14,708 nucleotides of DNA from Pirellulales bacterium (GCA_030642635.1 DAOWNK010000055.1:1-14708), one strand, 5' to 3'; shown: positions 1 to 7,197, counted from the stretch's first letter. Numbers and translations: made by a program. The notes: generated by a model from the letters alone, not told the origin.

Positions 1-133
1 CCTGATGAAGGTTCCGGTGCGATGGTTGATTAGGGGCTGTTGTGTTCATGACTTACTTTTAGCGCAAACCCGACATAATGTCCAGTCATCATTCGTGATT
101 TCTGGTGCATGTTAGGGATTTTTTCACAAGCTC

Positions 134-147
134 TGACCACTGACCAC
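134..147. repeat. Two-unit heptamer repeat (TGACCAC) just upstream of trpB
   Basis: Two perfect tandem copies of TGACCAC end 5 bases before the trpB start codon, where a Shine-Dalgarno site would normally lie. No purine-rich ribosome site is visible, so trpB is probably translated without one. Two copies alone are weak evidence. The entry is kept because other 7-bp-period arrays occur at 4476-4592 and 14531-14551. Confidence 0.5.
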
Positions 148-152
148 TTAAA

Positions 153-1349
153 ATGCCCACGAAAATCAAACTCCCCGACGATGCCGGACGTTTTGGACCG
201 TTCGGCGGCCGATATGTACCGGAAACGCTCACCCACGCGCTGGAGGAGTTGGCCGCCGAGTACGACAAGGCGGTGGCCGACGATGCCTTTCAGGCGGAAT
301 TGGACGAATTGTATAGGAACTACGTCGGCCGGCCCTCGCCGTTGTATCATGCCCGACGGCTGAGCGAACATTGCGGCGGTGCGCAAATCTACCTGAAACG
401 CGAGGACCTGAACCACACCGGCGCACACAAAATCAACAACACGCTCGGCCAGGCGCTGCTCACGTTGCGGATGGGCAAACACCGTGTAATCGCCGAGACC
501 GGCGCCGGGCAACACGGCGTGGCCACCGCCACCGCCTGCGCCAAGTTCGGCCTGGAGTGCGTCGTTTACATGGGCACGGAGGACATCCGCCGGCAGGAGC
601 CGAACGTGTTCAGCATGAAGCTGCTCGGGGCCGAGGTCCGGCCGGTCAGCAGCGGGTCGCGGACGCTGCGCGACGCGATCAACGAGACGATGCGCGACTG
701 GATGAGCACGGTCGAGACGACGCACTACATCCTTGGTTCGGTCGTCGGCCCGCACCCGTTCCCGCGGATCGTGCGAGATTTTCAGGCGGTAATCGGCCGC
801 GAGACCCGCCGGCAGTGCATCGAGCAATTGGGCAGACTGCCGGATATGATCGTCGCGTGCATCGGCGGCGGGAGCAACGCTGCCGGTATGTTTTATCCGT
901 TTATCGAAGACAAGGAAGTCGCCATGGTCGGCGTCGAGGCGGGCGGACGCGGCAGCAGTCCCGGCGACCATGCCGCACCGCTGTGCTTCGGCCGGCCCGG
1001 CGTGCTGCACGGCAGCTACAGCTACGTTATGCAAGACGACGACGGCCAGACGTGCGACGTGCACAGCATATCGGCCGGGCTGGATTACCCAGGCACCGGG
1101 CCGGAACACAGTTACTGGAAGGAGTCCGGCCGGGTCGAGTACACCCAGGCCACAGACGACGAAATCCTGGCCGCTTTCGACGTGCTGGCCAAGACCGAGG
1201 GCATACTGCCGGCGCTGGAAAGCTCTCACGCAGTGGCCGAGGCCATGAAGCTGGCCGCCAAACGAAACCCCGACGATGTGATCGTAGTGAACCTTTCCGG
1301 CCGAGGTGATAAGGACGCGGCAGAGATTGCAAGGCTGCGTGGAGAGTGA
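153..1349 (+). CDS. trpB: Tryptophan synthase beta chain
   Basis: TrpB is a cytoplasmic PLP enzyme that joins indole, channelled from TrpA, to L-serine to give tryptophan, working as an alpha-beta-beta-alpha complex. The 398-residue product has the usual length. The N-terminal FGPFGGRYVPETL block is typical of the family. The PLP lysine is K93 in HTGAHKINN, and the glycine loop that holds the cofactor phosphate is GGGSN at 238-242. The C-terminal half ends with the usual EGILPALESSHA and NLSGRGDKD blocks. The ATG at 153 fits the family N-terminus although no Shine-Dalgarno site precedes it. All key residues seen are intact. Its partner trpA lies about 600 bp downstream, separated by a toxin-antitoxin pair instead of adjoining it. 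The first 152 bases of the window hold no complete gene. Confidence 0.97.
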   Translation: MPTKIKLPDDAGRFGPFGGRYVPETLTHALEELAAEYDKAVADDAFQAELDELYRNYVGRPSPLYHARRLSEHCGGAQIYLKREDLNHTGAHKINNTLGQALLTLRMGKHRVIAETGAGQHGVATATACAKFGLECVVYMGTEDIRRQEPNVFSMKLLGAEVRPVSSGSRTLRDAINETMRDWMSTVETTHYILGSVVGPHPFPRIVRDFQAVIGRETRRQCIEQLGRLPDMIVACIGGGSNAAGMFYPFIEDKEVAMVGVEAGGRGSSPGDHAAPLCFGRPGVLHGSYSYVMQDDDGQTCDVHSISAGLDYPGTGPEHSYWKESGRVEYTQATDDEILAAFDVLAKTEGILPALESSHAVAEAMKLAAKRNPDDVIVVNLSGRGDKDAAEIARLRGE

Positions 1350-1365
1350 ATTGGTTTCATCCAAC

Positions 1366-1394
1366 TTGACAGGCTTGATTGCCCCGCTTAGAAT
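1366..1394 (+). promoter_or_regulatory. Sigma-70-like promoter of the toxin-antitoxin pair
   Basis: TTGACA (1366-1371) is followed after exactly 17 bases by TAGAAT (1389-1394). This is a perfect -35 and a 5-of-6 -10 hexamer at the ideal spacing. Transcription would begin near 1401, about 25 bases before the antitoxin ATG at 1427. It lies in the short gap after trpB, so it would drive the antitoxin and toxin and probably trpA beyond them. RelB-type antitoxins usually repress their own promoter, so autoregulation here is expected but not shown. Confidence 0.72.
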
Positions 1395-1426
1395 CAAACT
1401 AAACGATAAATGAAATGGAGGGTTAT

Positions 1427-1645
1427 ATGGCGACCACAATGGCCCAGATGACAAAAGATGAACTCAGGGAAATGATTGAAACCGTTGTCGAGCAGAAGTT
1501 GCTGGAAGTGCTCGACGACCCCGATGAAGGATTGCCCATTAAAAGATCAGTGCGCGATAGGCTTTTGCGCCAGAAGCAAGCCGTTGCTGCAGGTGAACGT
1601 GGTGAGCCGCTTGAAGAAGTCATACGACAACTTGGGTTGGAGTGA
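1427..1645 (+). CDS. RelB-like type II antitoxin
   Basis: This small acidic protein of 72 residues is the likely antitoxin of the RelE-like toxin that follows. The first half is a predicted helix (MTKDELREMIETVVEQKLLE). It is followed by a DDPDEGLPI turn, then a basic helix (RSVRDRLLRQKQ) and a GERGEPLEEVIRQLGL tail. This layout matches short antitoxins found beside RelE/ParE toxins in cyanobacteria and planctomycetes. The start at 1427 is chosen because GGAGGG (1417-1422) lies 4 bases upstream. An ATG at 1415 would add four residues and overlap that site. The stop overlaps a GTG start of the toxin (GTGA), a sign of translational coupling. Presumed roles are binding and neutralising the toxin and repressing the promoter at 1366-1394. 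Confidence 0.8.
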   Translation: MATTMAQMTKDELREMIETVVEQKLLEVLDDPDEGLPIKRSVRDRLLRQKQAVAAGERGEPLEEVIRQLGLE

Positions 1646-1914
1646 TCGCTGTGTATCGCATCCGCATCTTGGAAGCAGCCGCTCGTGAGTTGGCACGGTT
1701 GGACAAACCTGTTGGCCACCGCACTGTTAAGCGTATTAACTGGCTGGCCACAAATCTAGACAACATCAGGCCAGAAGCATTGGCAGGCGATCTGGCAGGG
1801 TTCTATAAACTCCGCGTGGGCGATTATCGTGTTGTCTATGGGATACTTCACGATGAACAGACTATTGTAATCCATGCGATTGGTCACCGCAGAGAGATTT
1901 ATCGAAAGCGATAG
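1642..1914 (+). CDS. RelE/ParE-family toxin
   Basis: The product is a basic protein of up to 90 residues with the compact RelE fold pattern. An N-terminal YRIRILEAAARELARLDKP strand-helix leads to a central FYKLRVGDYRVVYGI hairpin and a final IGHRREIYRKR. The lysine and arginines of YKLRVGDYR and the terminal HRREIY match positions used for mRNA cleavage on the ribosome in RelE, so the toxin looks active. Two GTG starts are possible: 1642, which overlaps the antitoxin stop, and 1651, which has GGAG at 1639-1642 at a spacing of 8 and gives the more usual MYRIRI beginning. I cannot decide between them. The pair appears less GC-rich than the trp genes on either side, suggesting later insertion. 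ParE-type gyrase inhibition is the alternative function. Confidence 0.85.
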   Translation: MIAVYRIRILEAAARELARLDKPVGHRTVKRINWLATNLDNIRPEALAGDLAGFYKLRVGDYRVVYGILHDEQTIVIHAIGHRREIYRKR

Positions 1915-1951
1915 TAAGGATGGCATTTCCCTCCCGGAGAACAACCCACAC

Positions 1952-2755
1952 ATGTCTTCCATCGACGCACTGTTTCAACAACTTCGTGCCGCCGGCCGCA
2001 AGGCGCTGATGCCGTTCGTCACGGCCGGCGACCCGGACCTGAAATTCACCGCCGATGTGCTGCGCGAGTTGGTCAAGCGCGGCAGCAGCATGTGTGAACT
2101 TGGCATCCCGTACAGCGACCCGATCGCCGACGGGCCGGTCATCCAAGCGTCGTACACCCGGGCGTTGGAGAAGAACGTCCGCCTGGCCGAAATTCTCGAT
2201 ATGGCCGGCGGCGTAACCTCACAGATAGACGCCCCGATTGTGACCATGGTCAGCTACGCGATTGTTTACCGCCACGGGTTGGAGCGGTACGTAGCCGACG
2301 CGAAGGCGGCCGGTGTAGCCGGTGCGATCGTGCCCGACCTGCCGGTCGAAGAATCCGGCCCACTGGCCGAAATCTGCCGCCGCGAGGATTTCAGTATCAT
2401 ACAGCTCATCACACCGACCACGCCACGCGACAGGGCGTTACAAATTGCCGAGCGGACCACCGGGTTCATCTATTACGTCTCGGTAACCGGTATTACCGGC
2501 GAGAGGAACGAGCTGCCGAAGAAACTCCTCGATGAGGTCGGCTGGCTCCGCCGTCAGACGCCGCTGCCGATCTGCATCGGTTTCGGCATCAGCAAGCCCG
2601 AGCACGTAAAGATGCTCGCGCCGGCGGCCGACGGGCTGATCGTCGGCTCGGCGATCGTCCGCCGCATAGCAGAGGCTGCAACCAGGCCGCGTAAAGACGT
2701 GCTGAAAGAAATCGGCAATTACGCATCAGAGTTGCTTGCGGCGATGGAAAGCTGA
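1952..2755 (+). CDS. trpA: Tryptophan synthase alpha chain
   Basis: TrpA cleaves indole-3-glycerol phosphate to indole and glyceraldehyde-3-phosphate and passes the indole through a tunnel to TrpB. The 267-residue product is a TIM barrel of normal length. The two catalytic acids fall at E49 (CELGIPYSDP) and D60 (PIADGP), the same numbers as in E. coli TrpA. Loop 6 reads VSVTGITGER, and phosphate-binding glycines occur in GFGISKP and LIVGSAIV. The frame is open upstream into the toxin gene, but the ATG at 1952 matches the family N-terminus and has GGAG at 1935-1938. The gap after the toxin stop is 37 bases, so co-transcription from the toxin-antitoxin promoter is likely. The enzyme appears functional. 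Confidence 0.96.
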   Translation: MSSIDALFQQLRAAGRKALMPFVTAGDPDLKFTADVLRELVKRGSSMCELGIPYSDPIADGPVIQASYTRALEKNVRLAEILDMAGGVTSQIDAPIVTMVSYAIVYRHGLERYVADAKAAGVAGAIVPDLPVEESGPLAEICRREDFSIIQLITPTTPRDRALQIAERTTGFIYYVSVTGITGERNELPKKLLDEVGWLRRQTPLPICIGFGISKPEHVKMLAPAADGLIVGSAIVRRIAEAATRPRKDVLKEIGNYASELLAAMES

Positions 2756-2816
2756 GCGGTCGGCCTCTGACGGAAGACACATGGATTTTATGGTGTGTTT
2801 GAAGTATGCTAAAGGA

Positions 2817-4508
2817 ATGTCCTGGCCGCTTGCTTCACACTTCAGCACGATGTTGCAAAACCCCAGGGTTGCGTTCCGCGACCCCGGGCTACAGCAATGC
2901 AACGTCGAAATGGACGAGCGATGGCAGCCGCGGCCTTGGGCCGGCACACATGCAGTGGTCTACAAGGGCATCGGCACCGACGGAAAACCATTCGCCATAC
3001 GTGTGTTCAACACCGAGTTGCCCGAGCGTCGTGAACGATATAGGCAGATCGGCGCATACCTGAAGGACCGCAGGCCGAAGTGCCTTGTCGAATTCGAGTA
3101 CCGCGACCGCAGCATCCGGTCGGCCGGCGACGGTAAGTGGTATCCGATGATCGTCATGGAGTGGGTATCCGGCAACACGTTGTTCAACTGGGTTCGCGAC
3201 CAGTGTCTGCGCGAGAATAAGGCGGCCATAGCCGTCGCGGCCCGGCGTTGGGTCGAACTGGTCCGGGAGTTGGCCGAAGCGTCGATTGCACACGGCGATC
3301 TGCAGCACGCCAACGTAATGGTCACCGAGGCCGGCGAACTGAAACTGGTCGATTACGACTGCATGTGTGTTCCTGCGCTGGTCGGGCAAAGGAATCTTGA
3401 AATCGGCATCGAGCCGTACAGACATCCCGAACGTGATGAAGACACGCTGCTGTCGATGGACATGGACAATTTTTCGGCGATTGTAATTTACGTTGCATTG
3501 CGGGCGTTGGCGGCCGAGCCGCAACTTTGGCACGCCTACGTCGAGTTGCCCTGCTACGACAAGTTGCTGTTTCGCACAGAGGATTTTCATGACCCAGCCG
3601 TATCTGCGCTCCATGCCGAGTTGATGAAGTCTCCGGACGTGGAAGTCCGCGAGTTGACCGAGCGGCTTTTCTCACTGGCGCGAGATTCGATCAATCGCGT
3701 CCCGCCGCTTGTGCACCTGGCCGACTCCTTCGCAAAGGTGGAGCAACTACTGAAACAGCAGCAGTGGGAGCAGGCCGTCGCGATGCTCAACCGCCGTGGA
3801 CACCTGCGAGACGCCCCAAAACACCTGCAGTTGCTTATCCAACAGGCCTACGAGCACGTGTGCCGAAAGCAGGCATGGGAGGCATATTGCAATATCCCGG
3901 CAAAAACCGGCGAACAGAACGACCGAAAACTGGTCGACGCCTGGAACGAAGTGCTGTTTGCAGATTATGAACCTGCCCGGCAGCAGCATGCCCGGCTGGA
4001 GGAAGCCAAACGGCACGTTACGCTAATGGACCGGTTGACCCACCTGGTGCAGCAGTCGCAAAAGACGATTACGCTTGACGGCGAGCAGAGGATCGTGGAA
4101 GCCGTGTCGAAACTTCCGCAGGGTTACCAATATGCCATGCAGGGGCGCGTCGAGGATGCCCGGCGCCGGGTGGCGGCAGTTGCACGGCTGGAAAAACTGC
4201 TCGAAGAATCGTCCTCCGAGGCGGCGATTGTGGCGGCATGGCGGACGGCAATCGAAGCAAAGTGCGAATCGTTGTTGAGCGACCAGTGGTGCAGCCGAGT
4301 CGAATTGTCCCGGCGCAGGGCGCCGGTCCTAAAGGCACTTTACGACATACCTGACGAACTACCACGTGATGAGCGAGATCGGAGGCTAATCGACGCATGG
4401 CAGGAAAACCTGCTGTGCGGCTGTCGTGAGGCCGACCGATGGCGGTCGGAGTACAAGGCAGCAAAGGGAAGAATGGATCGGGGGTCGGGAATCGGGGGTC
4501 GGGAATAG
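2817..4508 (+). CDS. Divergent Ser/Thr protein-kinase-like protein with C-terminal helical repeats
   Basis: The product is 563 residues from the ATG at 2817. Residues about 10-300 form a kinase-like domain. It has an N-terminal LQNPRVAFRDP block seen in this family, a glycine-loop equivalent WAGTHAVVYKG (41-51), Arg where the usual ATP-binding Lys lies (FAIRVF), a hinge VMEWVSGNTL, the catalytic loop HGDLQHAN (159-166, D161 and N166) and DYD (179-181) in place of DFG. This matches the kinases of TerY-type phosphorylation modules. Residues about 360-553 are charged and helical, with repeated units carrying a D-x-x-L-(I/V)-D-A-W core. Start codons at 2781 (GGAAG nearby) and 2736 are alternatives, but 2817 best fits the family. 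It lies 61 bases after trpA, and its partner is the vWA gene at 4606. The last 11 or so residues come from a repeat array. Confidence 0.85.
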   Translation: MSWPLASHFSTMLQNPRVAFRDPGLQQCNVEMDERWQPRPWAGTHAVVYKGIGTDGKPFAIRVFNTELPERRERYRQIGAYLKDRRPKCLVEFEYRDRSIRSAGDGKWYPMIVMEWVSGNTLFNWVRDQCLRENKAAIAVAARRWVELVRELAEASIAHGDLQHANVMVTEAGELKLVDYDCMCVPALVGQRNLEIGIEPYRHPERDEDTLLSMDMDNFSAIVIYVALRALAAEPQLWHAYVELPCYDKLLFRTEDFHDPAVSALHAELMKSPDVEVRELTERLFSLARDSINRVPPLVHLADSFAKVEQLLKQQQWEQAVAMLNRRGHLRDAPKHLQLLIQQAYEHVCRKQAWEAYCNIPAKTGEQNDRKLVDAWNEVLFADYEPARQQHARLEEAKRHVTLMDRLTHLVQQSQKTITLDGEQRIVEAVSKLPQGYQYAMQGRVEDARRRVAAVARLEKLLEESSSEAAIVAAWRTAIEAKCESLLSDQWCSRVELSRRRAPVLKALYDIPDELPRDERDRRLIDAWQENLLCGCREADRWRSEYKAAKGRMDRGSGIGGRE

Positions 4509-4592
4509 TGGATAGTGGATAGGGAACAGGGATGATCTAATCCGATCCCCGATCCCCGATCCCCGATTCCCGATCCCCGATCCCCAAACCCC
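4476..4592. repeat. Heptamer arrays forming a 28-bp inverted repeat
   Basis: The left array, 4476-4517, is six 7-bp units (GATCGGG, GGTCGGG, AATCGGG, GGTCGGG, AATAGTG, GATAGTG). The right array, 4544-4592, is seven units, mainly GATCCCC with one GATTCCC and a final AAACCCC. The left arm 4476-4503 is complementary to 4555-4582 at 26 of 28 positions, and both mismatches are G opposite T, so in RNA the stem would be fully paired with a 51-base loop. It encodes the kinase C-terminus, carries the kinase stop codon (4506-4508) and ends 13 bases before the vWA start. No T-run follows, so it is not a classical terminator. Confidence 0.9.
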
Positions 4593-4605
4593 GAACCGAA
4601 TTAAC

Positions 4606-5472
4606 ATGACACGCACACCGTATTCGCAGGAAATCAGCCGGCAGAACAAGGCGCTGTTCTTGTTCTTGCTGAACCAGTCGTTCTCGATGGAAGGACCGCT
4701 GGGCGGCACGGCTAATCGCAAGTGCGACAAGTTGGCCTCGGCAATCAACGTCTGGCTCCAAAATATGACAATCCTCCCAAGTGGCGAGGAGGGGATCAAG
4801 GACTGGATAGACGTCGGCGTGTTGGGCTATCGGACCGACGCTCAGGCTAATCCGATTATTGAGTCGGCCTTGCAAGGCGCTCCGGCCGACCGATGGATCG
4901 TATCGGTCGCACAACTCGGCGCCAACCCGGCTCGAATCGACACAAAGATACAACATATCCCCAACGAGCAGACCGGCGAGATGATTGAAGTGCCCTGCGA
5001 GGTGCCGGTGTGGGTAGACCCGAAGGCGAAGGGCGGCTCGCCGATGTGCCATGTGCTATATCGTGCGCACGAGACGCTCAACGAATGGATCGGGCATCAT
5101 CATAACAGCTTCCCGCCGATTGTGGTCAACATTACCGACGGCCGGTCGCAGGACGGCGACCCGACGCCATACGCCGAGGCGGTGCGGGCGCTGTCTACCA
5201 ACGACGGCAACGTGTTGCTTATGAATTGCCACCTCTCGACGACGGCGGCCGATCCGCTGCTGTTCCCGACCGGTGAGAAGGGGCTGCCGGATGAGTTGGC
5301 CTGGGTGCTGTTCCGCACCTCCAGTGTCCTGCCCGAGCCGTTTCACCGATATGCCGTGACGGAAGAGGTTCCTTTGCAGAAAAACGCTCGCGGTATGGCA
5401 TTCAATACTGATATGGCCGGCCTGGTTCAGTTTCTCAATGTAACGGCACAAGTAGTGTTGAGGTTGCGTTAA
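4606..5472 (+). CDS. TerY-like von Willebrand factor A domain protein
   Basis: The product is 288 residues, nearly all one vWA domain. The metal site (MIDAS) is recognisable but altered: the usual DxSxS is N23-Q-S25-F-S27 in LLNQSFSM, the threonine position is S145 in GGSPM, and the aspartate is D178 in NITDG. The flanks (YSQEISRQNKALFLFLL, FPPIVVNITDGRSQDGDPT, GLPDELAWVLFRTSSVLP) fit TerY-like proteins encoded beside a protein kinase and a PP2C phosphatase. Such proteins are thought to be binding scaffolds in tellurite-type or stress phosphorylation systems. The ATG at 4606 has no Shine-Dalgarno site. It follows the heptamer hairpin and is probably co-transcribed with the kinase. Its TAA stop interlocks with the stop of the converging gene. 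No PP2C gene is present in the window. Confidence 0.85.
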   Translation: MTRTPYSQEISRQNKALFLFLLNQSFSMEGPLGGTANRKCDKLASAINVWLQNMTILPSGEEGIKDWIDVGVLGYRTDAQANPIIESALQGAPADRWIVSVAQLGANPARIDTKIQHIPNEQTGEMIEVPCEVPVWVDPKAKGGSPMCHVLYRAHETLNEWIGHHHNSFPPIVVNITDGRSQDGDPTPYAEAVRALSTNDGNVLLMNCHLSTTAADPLLFPTGEKGLPDELAWVLFRTSSVLPEPFHRYAVTEEVPLQKNARGMAFNTDMAGLVQFLNVTAQVVLRLR

Positions 5473-7154
5473 TATCTCACCGTCTTAAAGTCGATCACCG
5501 TCAAGCGGCCGGCGTGGCTGATATGGTGAACGCCGCGGACCGACTCGTCCCAGTTCGGCTCGATGCGGGCAACCTCCCGCTCGGCATACTCGGTTGTGGT
5601 TAGCGCGAGAATCTCGTTGATTCGCATCCGGTGGCCGTAACCGCCGGAGCAGTCTTGCGCGGGCCGGTAGAACTTGCCGTTGTGCTGAAATATCCCGCCG
5701 GCAGGTCGGGCACGACGAACGTCGGAAACCACCGGATTGTCCATGTGCGGCGTCCAATGGTTGCCGAGCACTTCGTCGCTGTAAAACAGAAACAATTCAT
5801 CACACGACGAGCATCCGATGCCGGCGGCAATGTTTACAAACATCCACCAACGATTTTCGTGATGGAACAACGTGGCGTCGGCCGCCTGCACCTCGGCGAT
5901 CAAAGTGGTGTGAAACTCCCAACTGTCGGGAAACCGCGTGCACCGATAAACGTCGATCCTCGAACGGTCCGACGACTCCGGCACCATATAGTACTCGCCA
6001 TGGTGCTCGAACGTGAACGGATACGATAGGAGATGCGGCACGTCGAGCACCTTTTTCGGCGGTTCGTAATTGCCGTGCTCGTCCATCACGATCACCGAGA
6101 TGTGTGCCTTGCCGGCCGCGTAGATGAACTCTTCGATGAAGATATAGTAACTGCCGTCCTTGAAAACTACGTGTGGATCGGCCCAAAACCGGTCTCTGGG
6201 CGGGACGATCTGCTTGAACTGTCGCAACGAGGTCGATATGCCGTCTGAGAAGCAAAACGCCAGGCGCCACTGCTCGAAACGGAAGGTGCGGCGCAGACGG
6301 CTTTTCACCTTTCGTGCGAGATGTCGCAACAGCGGCCAGACGAACCGGCGGTTAGTCGGCCTCGTGTAGAGCCGATTCGAGTAGAAGCCGGGGTGGCGGT
6401 TGGCCTGGGCGATTTCACGGCGGAACGCATCATCGCCCAAGCGTCGCAGTCGCCGCAACGTCCTGGGCAAAAAATGAAGGCTCTTCCACAACATCGCATT
6501 GAGATTGCGCTGGACGGAATTCAAATCGGTCGCCCAGTACGACCTGCATAGCACCGTGCCGTTGTCCAGGTCTTCGTTGAGAATTTGCAGGATCGACCCG
6601 GTCGCCGGCTGCCGCAGGAAAACCTCCCAGAACCCAGGCGGACCGCCGCGATTCACACGGTTGTCGCCGTGATGGAACGACCATACGCCGTGCCGGGCCG
6701 AGTGGAGAATCTCGCCGCGTAGGATTCGGAATCCGCGACAGACCAACACGTCCAAGTCGTACCGGCCAACGGCGGCAACGTCTGCATCTTCGAGCCGGTC
6801 GGAAAATCTGCTGCGCCGCGGCGCTGCCTCGAGCACCGGCACGCCGGCCAGCAGGTCCGTTGCGTCTTTCAGTTCAGTAGCATCCGGCAATCCGGATTTG
6901 AGAAACTTCCGACGGTCCCACTTGCCGTAGACAATGTAAAGCACGAACGGCAGGCTGCTAATAAGCGAGGCAAGCCGGCCATGCTTCGGCCGCTGCACGT
7001 CGCCTGTATTTAGCACAACCAGCACGATCTCGGCGTCGTCCGACCGCATGATCTGCTCGATCATCGCGTGGGTCCATGCCGGCACGTCGAATGAGTCCAA
7101 CATCAGCCCAACGCGGAGTTTTCGGCCCTCGGACATATCATTGACACGATTCAT
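5469..7154 (-). CDS. Formyltransferase-like domain fused to a beta-propeller-like domain
   Basis: The product has 561 residues in two parts. Residues about 12-235 resemble the N-terminal domain of formyltransferases: KLRVGLMLDSFDVPAW, then FHHGDNRVNRGGPPGFWEVF (160-180) at the position of the family's H-P-S-x-x-P-x-x-R-G motif, and DLDNGTVL (195-202) with the conserved aspartate. A basic linker follows. From about 320, repeated aromatic-rich strands such as RFWADPHVVFKDGSYYIFIEEF suggest a five-bladed propeller like the N-terminal region of plant glucosamine inositolphosphorylceramide transferase 1. A role in modifying surface sugars is plausible, but the substrate is unknown. No signal peptide is visible. 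An in-frame ATG at 7136 gives KLRV nearer the start, and neither start has a Shine-Dalgarno site. A candidate promoter lies at 7198-7225. Confidence 0.75.
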   Translation of the reverse strand: MNRVNDMSEGRKLRVGLMLDSFDVPAWTHAMIEQIMRSDDAEIVLVVLNTGDVQRPKHGRLASLISSLPFVLYIVYGKWDRRKFLKSGLPDATELKDATDLLAGVPVLEAAPRRSRFSDRLEDADVAAVGRYDLDVLVCRGFRILRGEILHSARHGVWSFHHGDNRVNRGGPPGFWEVFLRQPATGSILQILNEDLDNGTVLCRSYWATDLNSVQRNLNAMLWKSLHFLPRTLRRLRRLGDDAFRREIAQANRHPGFYSNRLYTRPTNRRFVWPLLRHLARKVKSRLRRTFRFEQWRLAFCFSDGISTSLRQFKQIVPPRDRFWADPHVVFKDGSYYIFIEEFIYAAGKAHISVIVMDEHGNYEPPKKVLDVPHLLSYPFTFEHHGEYYMVPESSDRSRIDVYRCTRFPDSWEFHTTLIAEVQAADATLFHHENRWWMFVNIAAGIGCSSCDELFLFYSDEVLGNHWTPHMDNPVVSDVRRARPAGGIFQHNGKFYRPAQDCSGGYGHRMRINEILALTTTEYAEREVARIEPNWDESVRGVHHISHAGRLTVIDFKTVRY

Positions 7155-7161
7155 TTTGTAA

Positions 7162-7183
7162 GTTTAGCCGTCAGCCGCTAAAC
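7162..7183. repeat. Small hairpin GTTTAGC / GCTAAAC
   Basis: GTTTAGC (7162-7168) and GCTAAAC (7177-7183) form a 7-bp stem with an 8-base loop, 8 bases before the first start codon of the formyltransferase-like gene and inside its presumed leader. The TTTAGCCG core also occurs in the longer inverted repeat at 7248-7439, so this may be a fragment of the same repeat family. Confidence 0.4.
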
Positions 7184-7197
7184 GGCCAGATTACTAC

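Noticed and set aside
1..33. Open frame ending in TAG that could be the tail of an upstream gene
   Set aside because: Only ten codons are visible and they match no family I know. The frame is too short to support a call.
30..1454. Long open frame on the minus strand opposite trpB
   Set aside because: It is antisense to a clearly conserved trpB, has a low-complexity Arg/Ala/Gly-rich translation, and is the usual by-product of GC-rich codon use.
2861..2888. GC-rich palindrome-like sequence resembling an intergenic REP element upstream of the kinase domain
   Set aside because: Read in the kinase frame it encodes QNPRVAFRDP, which fits the N-terminal block of this kinase family. It is better explained as coding sequence, and the start codon was placed upstream of it.
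4476..4592. CRISPR array
   Set aside because: The units are contiguous 7-mers without spacers. No array of 25-40 bp repeats with unique spacers was seen anywhere in the window.
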